64,000 nucleotides of DNA from Phycisphaerales bacterium (lineage in GTDB: Bacteria > Planctomycetota > Phycisphaerae > Phycisphaerales > UBA1924), in the NCBI GenBank assembly GCA_020427395.1, contig JAGQON010000011.1:35150-99149 (forward strand), given 5' to 3'. Below the pieces are notes generated by a model. That model searched no databases. It was not told the origin of the DNA and worked only from the letters and a program-made list of their open reading frames with translations. Positions 26,696 to 35,792 of the stretch are shown here, one piece after another. The position numbers were made by a program, and so were the translations under genes. The first letter of the stretch is position 1, and each line of letters starts with the position of its first letter.

Positions 26696-27457
26696 ATGAA
26701 ACGAATACTGATCCAAATCGCTTTCATCAGTTCGCTGACCATCAGCTCAGTTTTTGCAGAGTCGTTTGTCGCGATGAACTGCATGGCGCCTGAAGAAAAG
26801 CAGATCTTCATCCATGAGCCGACGGAGTCATACACGGTGCGGGTGATGCACGGTTTTACAGTCCGTGTATCAGCTGCTGCGATGAGGAACATCACGACAG
26901 CCCAGCCCGCTCTTGATCTACTTGATACGAAACTTGCAGAGGTTATTCGACTGACGCCTGAGCACGCCCACCAGAATCTACGGAGGGTCGTGATCTGGGT
27001 GGAGCACAACGCGCCCGAGCACCCGTGTGCGTGTTATCACCCCGGAAGGCAGTGGCTGATCGAGAACGGGTTCAACCCGGACAAGGAGAAGGGGATCGAG
27101 ATCGCGAACCCGAAGAACTTTGTGGAGTGGACGGAGCGGGACCAGCCGCTGATGGTGCTGCACGAGCTGGCGCACGCGTATCACGATCTGGTGCTGGGCT
27201 ATGACCACGCGTTGGTCGCGTCGTGCTATGAGCAGGCGAAGAAGAGCGGGAAGTACGACGAGGTGATGCATGTGTCTGGCAAGCCCCGCAAGCATTACGC
27301 ATTGAGTAATGATCGCGAGTACTTCGCGGAACTGACGGAGTCGTACTTTGGGAAGAACGACTTTGAGCCGTTCACTCGGGGGGAGCTGCGGGTGTTTGAC
27401 CCCGCGGGGTTTGCGATGATTGAGAAGTTGTGGTTGCGCCCGCCCAATGATGAGTGA
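26696..27457 (+). CDS. Secreted zinc metallopeptidase-like protein
   Basis: This 253-residue protein has a signal peptide (MKRILIQIAFISSLTISSVFA) and a zinc motif HELAHAYHD (HExxH) at about residues 159-167. About 50 residues later EYFAELTESYFG offers a Glu as third ligand, the gluzincin pattern seen in lethal-factor-like (ATLF) and related peptidases. The upstream half (LRRVVIWVEHNAP, CACYHPGRQWL) is a predicted substrate-binding domain. It is probably periplasmic or extracellular. It is followed closely by a DNA methyltransferase gene but has no evident link to it. The 5' part is less GC-rich than the 3' part. Confidence 0.72.
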   Translation: MKRILIQIAFISSLTISSVFAESFVAMNCMAPEEKQIFIHEPTESYTVRVMHGFTVRVSAAAMRNITTAQPALDLLDTKLAEVIRLTPEHAHQNLRRVVIWVEHNAPEHPCACYHPGRQWLIENGFNPDKEKGIEIANPKNFVEWTERDQPLMVLHELAHAYHDLVLGYDHALVASCYEQAKKSGKYDEVMHVSGKPRKHYALSNDREYFAELTESYFGKNDFEPFTRGELRVFDPAGFAMIEKLWLRPPNDE

Positions 27458-27468
27458 ATAATCAATCC

Positions 27469-28386
27469 ATGCCCAGCAAACCCAAGAAGCCGGACTTGAC
27501 GCACACGCACCCCGACAACGGGGTGGTGGCGAGCGTGCGGATCGGGGATTGCCGGGTGGAGCTGCCGAAGTTTGATGAGGTCAGGAACGCGCAGGTGGAT
27601 CTGGTGTTCGCGGACCCGCCGTTCAACTGGGCGCGGGATTACGACCGGCACGAGACGGGCGATGCGTGGGACGATGCGGCGATGTCGCGGGATGAGTACC
27701 TTGAGTTCACTTACACGTGGCTGGAGCTGTGCGCGGGGGCGCTCAAGCCCAGCGGGTCGATGTGGGTGAATATCCCCGACGACAGCGCGGCGGAGATCGT
27801 GGTGCATCTCAAGAAGATCGGGATGCACATGGTGAACTGGTGCGTGTGGCACTATCGCTTCGGGCAGAACACCAAGGGGCGGTTCATCAACTCCAAGGTC
27901 CACGCGCTGTACTTCTGCAAGGACCCGGCCAAGCGGACCTGGAACCCCGAGCCGATCCTTGAGGTTTCGGATCGGCGGGCGATCTATGGCGACCCGCGGA
28001 CGGAGAGCAAGAAGGATGGGCTGCCGGCGGGGATGCGGGTGCCGATGGATGTGTGGTATGGCAAGTACTGGGGTCGCATTCAGGGCAACAACAAGGAGCG
28101 CCGTGCCAAGCACGATAATCAGCTGCCGGAGGTGTACCTGCATCGGGTGATCGCGAGCTGCTCGAACGAGGGCGATGTGGTGCTGGATCCGTTTCTGGGA
28201 TCGGGGACGACGGGGGTGATTGCCCATGCGATGGGGCGGCACTTCATCGGAACGGAGTTCAGCAAAGCGAACGCGGAGATGGCGTTTGAGCGGGTTGTGA
28301 ATGGACCGGTGCGGGATCTGGAATCGCTCGGAGGTGATTCGACGGCCATCTTCGAAAACCGTCGGAAGAAGCCCGCGACGGTCTGA
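27469..28386 (+). CDS. Site-specific DNA methyltransferase (beta-class, N4/N6)
   Basis: This 305-residue enzyme methylates adenine-N6 or cytosine-N4 in DNA. Motif IV DPPF is at residues 49-52 (LVFADPPFNWARDYD), and the SAM-binding motif I FLGSGTTGVIAH comes late in the sequence (near residue 240) in VVLDPFLGSGTTGVIAHAMG. That order defines the beta class, as in CcrM-like enzymes. It is shorter than CcrM, with no C-terminal extension, and no restriction enzyme lies nearby, so it is probably an orphan. A GTG 15 bases upstream of the ATG is an alternative start. Confidence 0.88.
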   Translation: MPSKPKKPDLTHTHPDNGVVASVRIGDCRVELPKFDEVRNAQVDLVFADPPFNWARDYDRHETGDAWDDAAMSRDEYLEFTYTWLELCAGALKPSGSMWVNIPDDSAAEIVVHLKKIGMHMVNWCVWHYRFGQNTKGRFINSKVHALYFCKDPAKRTWNPEPILEVSDRRAIYGDPRTESKKDGLPAGMRVPMDVWYGKYWGRIQGNNKERRAKHDNQLPEVYLHRVIASCSNEGDVVLDPFLGSGTTGVIAHAMGRHFIGTEFSKANAEMAFERVVNGPVRDLESLGGDSTAIFENRRKKPATV

Positions 28387-28636
28387 GTTGGATGCTTTGT
28401 CCAAATCATGACCTCGGTGCATCTGGCGCGGCGGTTGGACGAACTGTTATCGGGATCGGTCCCCTCACGCGGGTCGTGTTTCTGTGGTTTTCGCCCGTTT
28501 TTGACTCCCAGGGCGGGTTCTGGCTTGAACCAAACGCGTTTCCGTGTCATCCTGTTGGTTGAGGGGGCCACGCAGGAATCCCGCCACGCATGACCTGGCG
28601 TTGATGTCACCGCGCCCCAACTTGGAACCCTGTTAC

Positions 28637-30424
28637 ATGATCCAGAACACACACCACTTTCATCTTGCACGGGTCCTCTGCACTTGCCTCCCGGCGATCG
28701 GCGTTTCGGTGACGCTTGCCAGCGATGCACGCTACACGCTGGCGAACCAGCAGGCCGGGATTAACGCGGTCACCATCCCCCTTCAGAGCTATACCGGGCA
28801 GCACGACCGCATGACCGGCGGCGTGAGCGTGGGTGATTTCAACCTTGATGGCTGGCCTGACCTCTATATCCCGGGGCTGGGCAACACGCCCGACATGCTC
28901 TACATCAACAAGCAGGACGGGACCTTCGAGAACCAGGCCTCGTCTTGGGGCGTCGATCGCATGATTCTGGGCGTGGGCAGCGCGGTTGGCGATGTGAACA
29001 ACGACGGGCTTCCCGACCTGTATGTCATCTCCTACGGCCCGGCCAGCGCCCAGGCCCAGCCCGGCAAGTGCCTGCTCTACATCAACCAGGGCCCGGATAG
29101 CAATGGGCAGTGGTCGTTCAGCGAGGAGGCCCAGCTGCGTGGGGTCAACAACATCCTCGAGATCGTGGGCGGCAAGGGGGCCTGCTTTGGCGACTACGAC
29201 CTGGACGGCGATCTGGATCTGTACGCCGCCACATGGCAGTTCACCACCAGCAGCCACGGCAACCGCCTCTTCGAGAATGACGGCAACGGGTACTTCACCG
29301 ATGTGAGCGCCGAGGTGCTTCCGGCGAATGACACGGTGCTGCGCGGGTTCACGCCCAAGATGGTCGATCTCAACGGCGATCGCTACCCGGAGCTGCTGCT
29401 GACCTGCGACTTCGAGACCTCGGCGTTGTATGTCAGCAACGGGCCGGACGCCAACGGGCGGGTGACCTTCCGCGACGAGACCGAGACGGCCGGGATTACC
29501 ACCGACCACAACGGGATGGGGGCGACCGTCAACGATTTCGATGGCGACGGCAAGCTCGACTGGTTCCAGACCAACATCTATGTCCCCAGCGCCAACTACT
29601 TCAACACGCTGTTCATGGGTGATCGGGTTGAGCCCGATGGGACGCCGATTTTCGTTGACGAGGCGACCAGCCGGGGCGTGGCGGACATCGGCTGGGGCTG
29701 GGGTGTGGTCTCGGGCGATCACGACAACGACGGCGATGTCGATATTGTCGCGACCAACGGCTGGCCGCAGTGGCCCAACGAGCCCACCCGCTTCTGGAAG
29801 AACGACGGGAGCGCGAACTTCAACGACATCTCGTTCATCACCGGGCTGAGCTTCAACATCAACGGGCGTGGCATGGCGCAGCTCGATTACGACCGCGACG
29901 GCGATCTCGACCTTGTGTTCGTGGACAACGGCGGGCCGTTCCGCATCTATCGCAACGATCTCTACGAGCCCGGCACACTCGACGCCCACTACCTGCGCAT
30001 CGATCTCAACACCGACATGCACCCGTGCCTGGCGCCGATGGGCTACGGCACACGCATCATCGCCCGATACGCGGGCAAGGACCATCTGCGTGTGAACGAC
30101 GGCGCGAGCAGCTACCTCGGGCAGTCCGAGCTGACGGTGCACTACGGTCTGGGTGAGGCCACGAGCGTGGAGTCGGTCCGGTTCGAGTGGGCCGACGGCT
30201 CGGTGACGGTCATTGAGAACCCGGCGATCGATCAGCAGATGACGGTGTACGCGTACCACCCGGCGGACTTCGACGAGGACGGTCGCTTCACCTTCTACGA
30301 TGTGTCGCGCATGCTCCAGGCGTACCTGAGCAACGATCAGGCGGGCGACTTCAACGGCGACGGCTCGATCAATATCATGGACATCATGGACTTCATCGAC
30401 CGCTTCCAGAACCCCTGCGAATGA
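28637..30424 (+). CDS. Exported FG-GAP/VCBS repeat protein with ASPIC/UnbV domain and dockerin-like tail
   Basis: This 595-residue exported protein has a signal peptide, then several FG-GAP/VCBS repeats with calcium-binding cores (DFNLDGWPDLY, DVNNDGLPDLYV, DYDLDGDLDLYA, DHDNDGDVDIV). An ASPIC/UnbV domain follows (YLRIDLNTDM, VNDGASSYLGQSELTVHYGL, EVSVRFEWADG-like end). The last 60 residues form two EF-hand/dockerin-like motifs (DFDEDGRFTFYDVSRML, DFNGDGSINIMDIMDF). Such proteins are predicted beta-propellers on the cell surface. I chose the ATG at 28637 because a signal sequence begins there. Its stop overlaps the next start (ATGA). Confidence 0.82.
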   Translation: MIQNTHHFHLARVLCTCLPAIGVSVTLASDARYTLANQQAGINAVTIPLQSYTGQHDRMTGGVSVGDFNLDGWPDLYIPGLGNTPDMLYINKQDGTFENQASSWGVDRMILGVGSAVGDVNNDGLPDLYVISYGPASAQAQPGKCLLYINQGPDSNGQWSFSEEAQLRGVNNILEIVGGKGACFGDYDLDGDLDLYAATWQFTTSSHGNRLFENDGNGYFTDVSAEVLPANDTVLRGFTPKMVDLNGDRYPELLLTCDFETSALYVSNGPDANGRVTFRDETETAGITTDHNGMGATVNDFDGDGKLDWFQTNIYVPSANYFNTLFMGDRVEPDGTPIFVDEATSRGVADIGWGWGVVSGDHDNDGDVDIVATNGWPQWPNEPTRFWKNDGSANFNDISFITGLSFNINGRGMAQLDYDRDGDLDLVFVDNGGPFRIYRNDLYEPGTLDAHYLRIDLNTDMHPCLAPMGYGTRIIARYAGKDHLRVNDGASSYLGQSELTVHYGLGEATSVESVRFEWADGSVTVIENPAIDQQMTVYAYHPADFDEDGRFTFYDVSRMLQAYLSNDQAGDFNGDGSINIMDIMDFIDRFQNPCE

Positions 30425-30723
30425 ACGACGACTTGCCCCGTGTGGTGATCCGCGTCAAGGCGGTGCCCGGGGCATCGCGTGATGCCGTCGCGGGCATGCT
30501 GGGTGATCGCATCAAGGTGCGCACCAGTGCCGCGCCAGAGGGCGGCAAGGCGAACAAGGCCATCGCCGGGCTGCTCGCACGCTCGCTGGGGATCAGGGAC
30601 ACGCAGATCGAGCTGATCGGTGGGCAGACCAACCCCGAGAAGCGATTTCAGGTGCGCGGGTTATCGCACCGCGCGATCAGCGCCGCGCTGGGGTTCGATG
30701 CTACTGATGCCATCGAGGCGTAG
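30421..30723 (+). CDS. UPF0235/DUF167-family protein (YggU-like)
   Basis: This 100-residue protein matches the UPF0235 family: RVVIRVKAVPGASRDAVAG, DRIKVRTSAAPEGGKANKAI, and LSHRAISAALG. It is a small alpha/beta protein of unresolved role. It begins within the stop of the FG-GAP gene (ATGA overlap), so it is translationally coupled to it. Confidence 0.88.
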   Translation: MNDDLPRVVIRVKAVPGASRDAVAGMLGDRIKVRTSAAPEGGKANKAIAGLLARSLGIRDTQIELIGGQTNPEKRFQVRGLSHRAISAALGFDATDAIEA

Positions 30724-30868
30724 GCCGATAGCGGTTGGGGCTGGGCGGCAATCCCCCCAGAGCGCCCACGGCGGCACACTGATGTGTGGCTTCGTTCGCC
30801 TCCTGGCCTGTGCCAATGCATGTTGTGTTCGTCTTTGAAGCCCATTCGGGCACCAGGGGATGACCATC

Positions 30869-31330
30869 ATGCGATTCGACCTCGATCAAGCGGGGCGCGA
30901 TGCGATCGCGTCCGATACTGATTCTGCTCCCAAGCCCGAGACCGGGCTGCTGCGGGTGCGTGTGGAAAGCGACCACATGCGTGCGGCCCTGAACGACCGC
31001 TCGCTGCGATCGCTCGACACGGGCAAGCTGCGCGCCGAGATCGCCAGTCTCTACCGCCAGGGGCACCCTCGGGTGATCCTGCTCTCCATGCGGAGCACCG
31101 AGACACTGGCCTCGAGCGTGCTTGGGTCGCTGGCGCAGCTCAGCGCCGATCTGGAACGGATCGGGGGCGTGCTTGTGCTGTACAAGGTGCCCAAGGAGGT
31201 GACCAAGGTCATGAAGAAGACCCGCCTCGATCGCCTGATCCATATCTCCAAGGACCGCCCCGGCGCGCTCAAGAAGGCCCGCGGGCTGACCAAGAAATCC
31301 ACGCCCCAGCGGCGTTCCAACGCCGCGTAA
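30869..31330 (+). CDS. STAS-domain anti-anti-sigma factor-like protein
   Basis: This 153-residue protein has a STAS-like fold (LRAEIASLYRQGHPRVILLS, SSVLGSLAQLSADLERIGGV, LDRLIHISKDR). The conserved Ser of the canonical SpoIIAA motif (usually DSSG) is represented by TLASSVLGSL. In planctomycetes such proteins are partners of SpoIIE phosphatases and RsbW-like kinases. The ATG at 30869 has AGGGG 9 bases upstream; an ATG 9 bases earlier lies too close to that site. The basic tail KKARGLTKKSTPQRR is unusual. Confidence 0.7.
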   Translation: MRFDLDQAGRDAIASDTDSAPKPETGLLRVRVESDHMRAALNDRSLRSLDTGKLRAEIASLYRQGHPRVILLSMRSTETLASSVLGSLAQLSADLERIGGVLVLYKVPKEVTKVMKKTRLDRLIHISKDRPGALKKARGLTKKSTPQRRSNAA

Positions 31331-31529
31331 GGCGGTTTCTCATGCTGGCGGGGTGCATCCGGGTGGGTGCGCGGGTCGTATATGGGACCGACGCCCGCTC
31401 GGGCGGTTGGGTATCACCGGCAAGAGGCGATGCAGTGCGGGACGATCTCCCGGGTTTGCTTGTGCTCGCGCGATGTCGGCCCGATACCCGTTCCCAGAGC
31501 CATTCGTACCCCGGATCCGTGAGACTGCT

Positions 31530-33671
31530 ATGCGCCGCAACCGATCGATCGTTCTTCACGCCGCCCTGCTCGCGATGCTCGCGGGCACCACCAATGCTCA
31601 GGACCTGCGCCTCAAGACGGGCGAGGTCCCGGTCGCGACGCTGGAGAACGCGCTGCGTGCCAATCAGGCACGCCCGCAGCGGATGCCCAAGCGGATGGTG
31701 CTGGTCCTCGATGGCCCGATGAGCCCGCAGCGGCGGGCGCAGATCGAGGCGACGGGCGTGCGGATCGGCGAGTACCTCCCCACCAACGCCTTCATCATCG
31801 AGACCCGCGAGGCACGCGTTGATGCGCTGCGGGCGCTGGGCTTCGTTGATCGATTGGTCGCCTTCGACGACGCGTGGAAGATCGACCCGCAGATCGGTGC
31901 GCGCGTGCTGCAGACGCAGGAGCGGATCGACATCGCGCTGCAGGGCAAGGTCGCGACGCATGTGTATCTCTTCCCGGGCGCGTCGATCGTCGATGCCAAG
32001 AAGGCCATCGAGCGAGCGGGCGGCGTGGAGATCATGAACGACGAACTGCTCGACGGGCGCTACATGATCGGTGTGCTGGGCACGCCCGACGCGGTGCGCG
32101 CCCTGGCGCGCATCGAGGATGTGCAGTGGATCGAGTCCGCCCCCGAGATCACCTATCGAAACAGCACGACCCGCTGGATCGTGCAGTCGAATGTCAACGG
32201 GTTCTTCCCGCTCTACGACAACGGGCTGCACGGCGAGAACCAGCTCGTGGCGATCATGGACGGGCGCGTGGATATCAACCACTGCTCCTTCAGCGACCCC
32301 GAGGGCGATCCGATCGGGCCCGACCACCGCAAGGTCGAGGCGTACAACACCACCGCTTCGGGCTTCGATTTCCACGGCACGCATGTCGCCGGCACGGTGC
32401 TGGGCGATGCGGGCAGCAACAACAACACCCGCGGCGTGGCGTACGAGGCCCGCATGATCTTCGATGTCGTGCCCTCCTTCACCTTCAGCGGGCTGACCGC
32501 CAAGCTCACCACCCACTACGGTCAGGGGGCGATGGTGCACACCAACTCGTGGGGCGATGACGGCACCACGGCGTACAACGGCATGCCGCGGGCGATCGAC
32601 TCGTTCAGCTTCAGCAACGACGACAACCTCGTCATCTTCGCGGTGACCAACACGAGCACGCTCAAGAACCCCGAGAACGCTAAGAACTGCCTCGCGGTGG
32701 GCGCCTCGCAGGACGCGAACAATCAGGGGAGCTTCTGCTCGGGCGGGCGCGGCCCGACCGACGACGGGCGACGCAAGCCCGAGATCTTCGCGCCCGGCTG
32801 CAACACCCAGTCGTCGCAGGTGAACACCAGCTGCGGCACCTTTGGGCTCACCGGCACCTCGATGGCCGCGCCGGCGATCGCGGGCAGCGCCGCGCTGACG
32901 CGCCAGTACTTCGAGGACGGCTACTACCCGTCGGGCGTGCCGACCTTTGACGATGGCTTCACGCCATCGGGCCCGCTGGTGAAGGCGATGCTGCTCAACT
33001 CGGCCGTGGACATGACCGGGATCAGCGGCTTCCCCAGCAACCAGGAGGGCTGGGGGCGGGCGCTACTCGACAACAGCTTCTACTTCCCCGGCGATGACGA
33101 GCGCCTCGTGATCCGCGACAACCGCAACGCCGGCCCCAACGCGCTGAGCACCAGCGATGTCGATGAGCTGGTCGTGGTCAGCGACGATGCGAACATCCCG
33201 ATGAAGGTCACGCTGGTGTGGCACGATGCGCCGTCGACGCCCAACTCGTCGTTCACGCCGGTCAACAACCTCGATCTGGAGGTCGTGCTGCCCACTGGGC
33301 AGACGATCTATGGCAACAACATCGTCAACGGGCAGAGCACCTTTGCGACGACCACGGACGAGTTGAACAATGTCGAGATGGTGATGATCTCCACGCCGCT
33401 CGATGGCGATTACACCATCCGCGTGCGCGGTGCGGCCGTGAATCAGGGCCCGCAGGGCTATGCCTTGGTCGTGACCGGGGCCGTGGGTGAGCTGGCGAAC
33501 CCGTGCCCGGTTGATATGAACGGAGACGGCCTGCTCAACTTCTTCGATGTCTCGGCGTTCCTGGTGGCGTACAACGCTCAGGATGCGGCCGCGGATTTCA
33601 ATGGGGACGGGCTGTTCAACTTCTTTGATGTGTCGGCGTTCCTGACGGGGTTCAATGCCGGGTGCCCGTGA
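31530..33671 (+). CDS. Secreted subtilisin-like serine protease (S8) with dockerin-like tail
   Basis: This 713-residue subtilase has a signal peptide ending near NAQ and a long N-terminal prodomain-like region. Catalytic Asp244 lies in AIMDGRVDIN, His282 in FHGTHVAGT and Ser444 in GTSMAAPAIAG. It contains a C-terminal P-domain-like beta region (DLEVVLPTGQTIYGNN). The last 55 residues form two EF-hand/dockerin-like motifs (DMNGDGLLNFFDVSAFL, DFNGDGLFNFFDVSAFL) ending in GCP. Such tails occur on many exported proteins of Phycisphaerae and may tether or target the protein. It is probably extracellular or surface-located. Confidence 0.9.
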   Translation: MRRNRSIVLHAALLAMLAGTTNAQDLRLKTGEVPVATLENALRANQARPQRMPKRMVLVLDGPMSPQRRAQIEATGVRIGEYLPTNAFIIETREARVDALRALGFVDRLVAFDDAWKIDPQIGARVLQTQERIDIALQGKVATHVYLFPGASIVDAKKAIERAGGVEIMNDELLDGRYMIGVLGTPDAVRALARIEDVQWIESAPEITYRNSTTRWIVQSNVNGFFPLYDNGLHGENQLVAIMDGRVDINHCSFSDPEGDPIGPDHRKVEAYNTTASGFDFHGTHVAGTVLGDAGSNNNTRGVAYEARMIFDVVPSFTFSGLTAKLTTHYGQGAMVHTNSWGDDGTTAYNGMPRAIDSFSFSNDDNLVIFAVTNTSTLKNPENAKNCLAVGASQDANNQGSFCSGGRGPTDDGRRKPEIFAPGCNTQSSQVNTSCGTFGLTGTSMAAPAIAGSAALTRQYFEDGYYPSGVPTFDDGFTPSGPLVKAMLLNSAVDMTGISGFPSNQEGWGRALLDNSFYFPGDDERLVIRDNRNAGPNALSTSDVDELVVVSDDANIPMKVTLVWHDAPSTPNSSFTPVNNLDLEVVLPTGQTIYGNNIVNGQSTFATTTDELNNVEMVMISTPLDGDYTIRVRGAAVNQGPQGYALVVTGAVGELANPCPVDMNGDGLLNFFDVSAFLVAYNAQDAAADFNGDGLFNFFDVSAFLTGFNAGCP

Positions 33672-33698
33672 TCCGCTGAGCTGCCTACCCTTGGGGTT

Positions 33699-34652
33699 GT
33701 GAGCGAGACGACCCACGCCATTTCATCCGGCCCATCCCTGGGGCGCAAGCTGATGATCGCCATGGGCGATATCAAGCTGGCGCATTCGGTCTTCGCGATG
33801 CCCTTCGCGATTCTCGGGGCGTTTCTGGTGGCGCCATATCAGGGCGATGCGCCCGCGCATGGGATCGACTGGGCGACGCTGGGCAAGATGCTGGTGCTGG
33901 TGGTGCTGTGCATGGTGTTTGCGCGCAGCTGGGCGATGCTGTTCAACCGGGTCGCGGACGCGAGGATCGATGCGGACAATCCGCGCACGGCCCGGCGGGC
34001 GTTCGCGTCGGGGGCGTTGACGCTGCGGGATGGGTATGTGCTGCTGGCGCTCAATGCGGTCGGGTTCATGGTCGTGTGCTCGATGTTCGGCGTGCTGTTC
34101 GGCAACTGGTGGCCGACGATCTTGGGCGCGCCGGTGCTGGCGTGGATTGCGTTCTATTCGTTGACGAAGCGGTTCACCTGGCTGTGCCATGTGTTCCTGG
34201 GTGGGGCGTTGGCGGCGTCGCCGATCGCGGCGGCAATCGCGGTGAACCCGGAGATGCTGGCGCACACGCCGAGCGTGCTGTGGATCGCGGGGATGGTTTT
34301 GTGCTGGGTGGCGGGGTTCGATGTGATCTACGCGCTGCAGGACCTGGATTACGACCGCTCGGTGGGGCTCAACTCGATGCCGGCCCGGTTTGGGTGGCGC
34401 GGGGCGTTGTGGATCTCAAGGGTGCTGCATGTGGCCGCGATCGGGTGCCTGCTGATGGCGCTGCGGAGCAGCGAGGCGCTGGGTGCGGTGTTCGCTGTGG
34501 CGATCGGGATCACCGTGGGGCTGCTGGTCTGGGAGCACACGCTGCTGATTCGGCGCGGCAAGGCGGGGATCCCGATGGCGTTTTTCACGCTCAACGGGGT
34601 GGTTTCGATCGTGCTGGGGCTGAGCGGGTGCGTTGAGATCGCGGTGGCGTAG
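33699..34652 (+). CDS. UbiA-family prenyltransferase
   Basis: This 317-residue integral membrane protein has 8-9 predicted helices. The first conserved Asp-rich motif is NRVADARIDADNPRTARR and the second is ALQDLDYDRSVGLNSMPAR, both binding the prenyl diphosphate through magnesium. These motifs and length fit the 4-hydroxybenzoate/menaquinone type, possibly MqnP of the futalosine pathway, but no other pathway gene is in the window. It starts at a GTG at 33699 preceded by GGGGTT and a -10-like TACCCT 7 bases away. Confidence 0.88.
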   Translation: MSETTHAISSGPSLGRKLMIAMGDIKLAHSVFAMPFAILGAFLVAPYQGDAPAHGIDWATLGKMLVLVVLCMVFARSWAMLFNRVADARIDADNPRTARRAFASGALTLRDGYVLLALNAVGFMVVCSMFGVLFGNWWPTILGAPVLAWIAFYSLTKRFTWLCHVFLGGALAASPIAAAIAVNPEMLAHTPSVLWIAGMVLCWVAGFDVIYALQDLDYDRSVGLNSMPARFGWRGALWISRVLHVAAIGCLLMALRSSEALGAVFAVAIGITVGLLVWEHTLLIRRGKAGIPMAFFTLNGVVSIVLGLSGCVEIAVA

Positions 34653-34658
34653 TTTTTC

Positions 34659-34682
34659 GATTTTCAGATTTCATTGAAAATC
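34659..34682. promoter_or_regulatory. Perfect inverted repeat, candidate GbsR operator
   Basis: GATTTTCA (34659-34666) and TGAAAATC (34675-34682) form an 8-bp inverted repeat with an 8-base spacer. It lies 3 bases upstream of a -35 box (TCGACA) and AT-rich against the local GC background. There is no U-tract after it, so a terminator is unlikely; it is well placed for autoregulation by the GbsR-like protein. Confidence 0.45.
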
Positions 34683-34684
34683 AC

Positions 34685-34713
34685 TCGACACAGGCCCCAG
34701 CACCTGCGATAAT
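34685..34713 (+). promoter_or_regulatory. Promoter of the GbsR-like gene
   Basis: TCGACA at 34685-34690 and GATAAT at 34708-34713 are spaced by 17 bases. The ATG at 34719 is only 5 bases after the -10 box, so the mRNA is likely leaderless. Confidence 0.6.
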
Positions 34714-34718
34714 TGGGT

Positions 34719-35333
34719 ATGGCCGCTGCACGCAACACGCCTGATACTTCCCCCGAGGCCCGGGCCCAGCTGCTCGAGGCGCAGGATCGGTTTATCGCTT
34801 CGTGGGGGCGGATGGGGTCGGTGTGGGGGATCAGCCGGACAATGGCCGAGGTGCACGCGCTGCTCTATATCACCGGGCAGCCGATGTGCACGGACGAGAT
34901 CATGGAGCGTCTTGGTGTGTCACGCGGGAATGTCTCGATGTCGGTGCGTTCGCTGCTGGAGTGGGGCGTAATCGAGAAGGTGCGCCACGCGGGCGACCGC
35001 AAGGAGTACTTCCAGGCCGAGCAGGATGTGTGGTCGATGCTGCGAGCGATCGCGCGTGAGCGGATCAAGCGTGAGGTGGACCCGCTGCTGGATGCGCTGG
35101 ATGAGATCGGTGAGCTGGCGCCGCAGGTCGAGGCCAAGTCGCAGGAAGAGATCCGGGCGCTGCACAAGCGGCTGGACGAGATCCGCGATGGGTTCGGGCT
35201 GATCACGACGCTGGCGCACAAGTTTGCCGGCCCGCGCGGCGCGGGGCTGCAGACGGCCGCCCGGCTGCTCGCCAAGGCCCCCGTGGGGCGCAAGCGGACG
35301 CACGAGCGGACCCGCAAGGGGGATGCGTCATGA
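34719..35333 (+). CDS. GbsR/MarR-type transcriptional regulator
   Basis: This 204-residue winged-helix regulator resembles the GbsR group: QDRFIASWGRMGSVWGISRT, AEVHALLYITGQPMCTDEIM, LGVSRGNVSMSVRSLLEWGV, and KVRHAGDRKEYFQAEQD. The C-terminal helices (LDEIGELAPQVEAKSQEEIR) probably form the dimerisation coil. GbsR proteins repress osmoprotectant or drug-efflux genes in other bacteria; the target here is unknown. It overlaps the next gene by 4 bases. Confidence 0.85.
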   Translation: MAAARNTPDTSPEARAQLLEAQDRFIASWGRMGSVWGISRTMAEVHALLYITGQPMCTDEIMERLGVSRGNVSMSVRSLLEWGVIEKVRHAGDRKEYFQAEQDVWSMLRAIARERIKREVDPLLDALDEIGELAPQVEAKSQEEIRALHKRLDEIRDGFGLITTLAHKFAGPRGAGLQTAARLLAKAPVGRKRTHERTRKGDAS

Positions 35334-35758
35334 GCGCGAACCCGATCCAGCATCGCAGGGTGCTCGCGATCACGCCCCAGCCGGCGCTGCGGTCGCTCTC
35401 GATCGAGTGGGGTGTATCGCGCCGGGCGCTGGGCACGCTGTCGCCCGCGGGACGCTCGGTGCTGCTGACTGTGCGATACGAGGCCTCGCCAGGGCAGCCC
35501 GAGAGCATCTCGATCTTCGATCCTTCGAGCGGCGCAAAGAGCGCACTGCCCGCGTCACTGACCGAATCGTGCTCGGTTCCCCAGATCCGCGTCGCGGGCG
35601 ATCGGGTGCATGTGCAGAGCCCCCTGCTCTACGCGTTCATCTCGATCGAGCACGAACGGCCGGAGCTGCTCTACGCACGCACCGGTGTCTTCGGGATGCT
35701 GCAGATTCAGGGCGGTCGATACCAGCCGCAGGGTGTGCGGGTAGAGACACAGCACTGA
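35330..35758 (+). CDS. Hypothetical protein coupled to the GbsR-like gene
   Basis: This 142-residue protein begins inside the stop of the regulator gene (ATGA), so it is translationally coupled. It has a predicted all-beta character (VLLTVRYEASPGQPESISIF, VAGDRVHVQSPLLYAFISIE) suggestive of a small beta-propeller blade or sandwich. No signal peptide, membrane helix or known motif is seen. Function unknown; it may be a cofactor or target of the regulator. Confidence 0.6.
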   Translation: MSANPIQHRRVLAITPQPALRSLSIEWGVSRRALGTLSPAGRSVLLTVRYEASPGQPESISIFDPSSGAKSALPASLTESCSVPQIRVAGDRVHVQSPLLYAFISIEHERPELLYARTGVFGMLQIQGGRYQPQGVRVETQH

Positions 35759-35792
35759 GATCGCACTCGGACGATTCGCGAACGCCCCGGCG

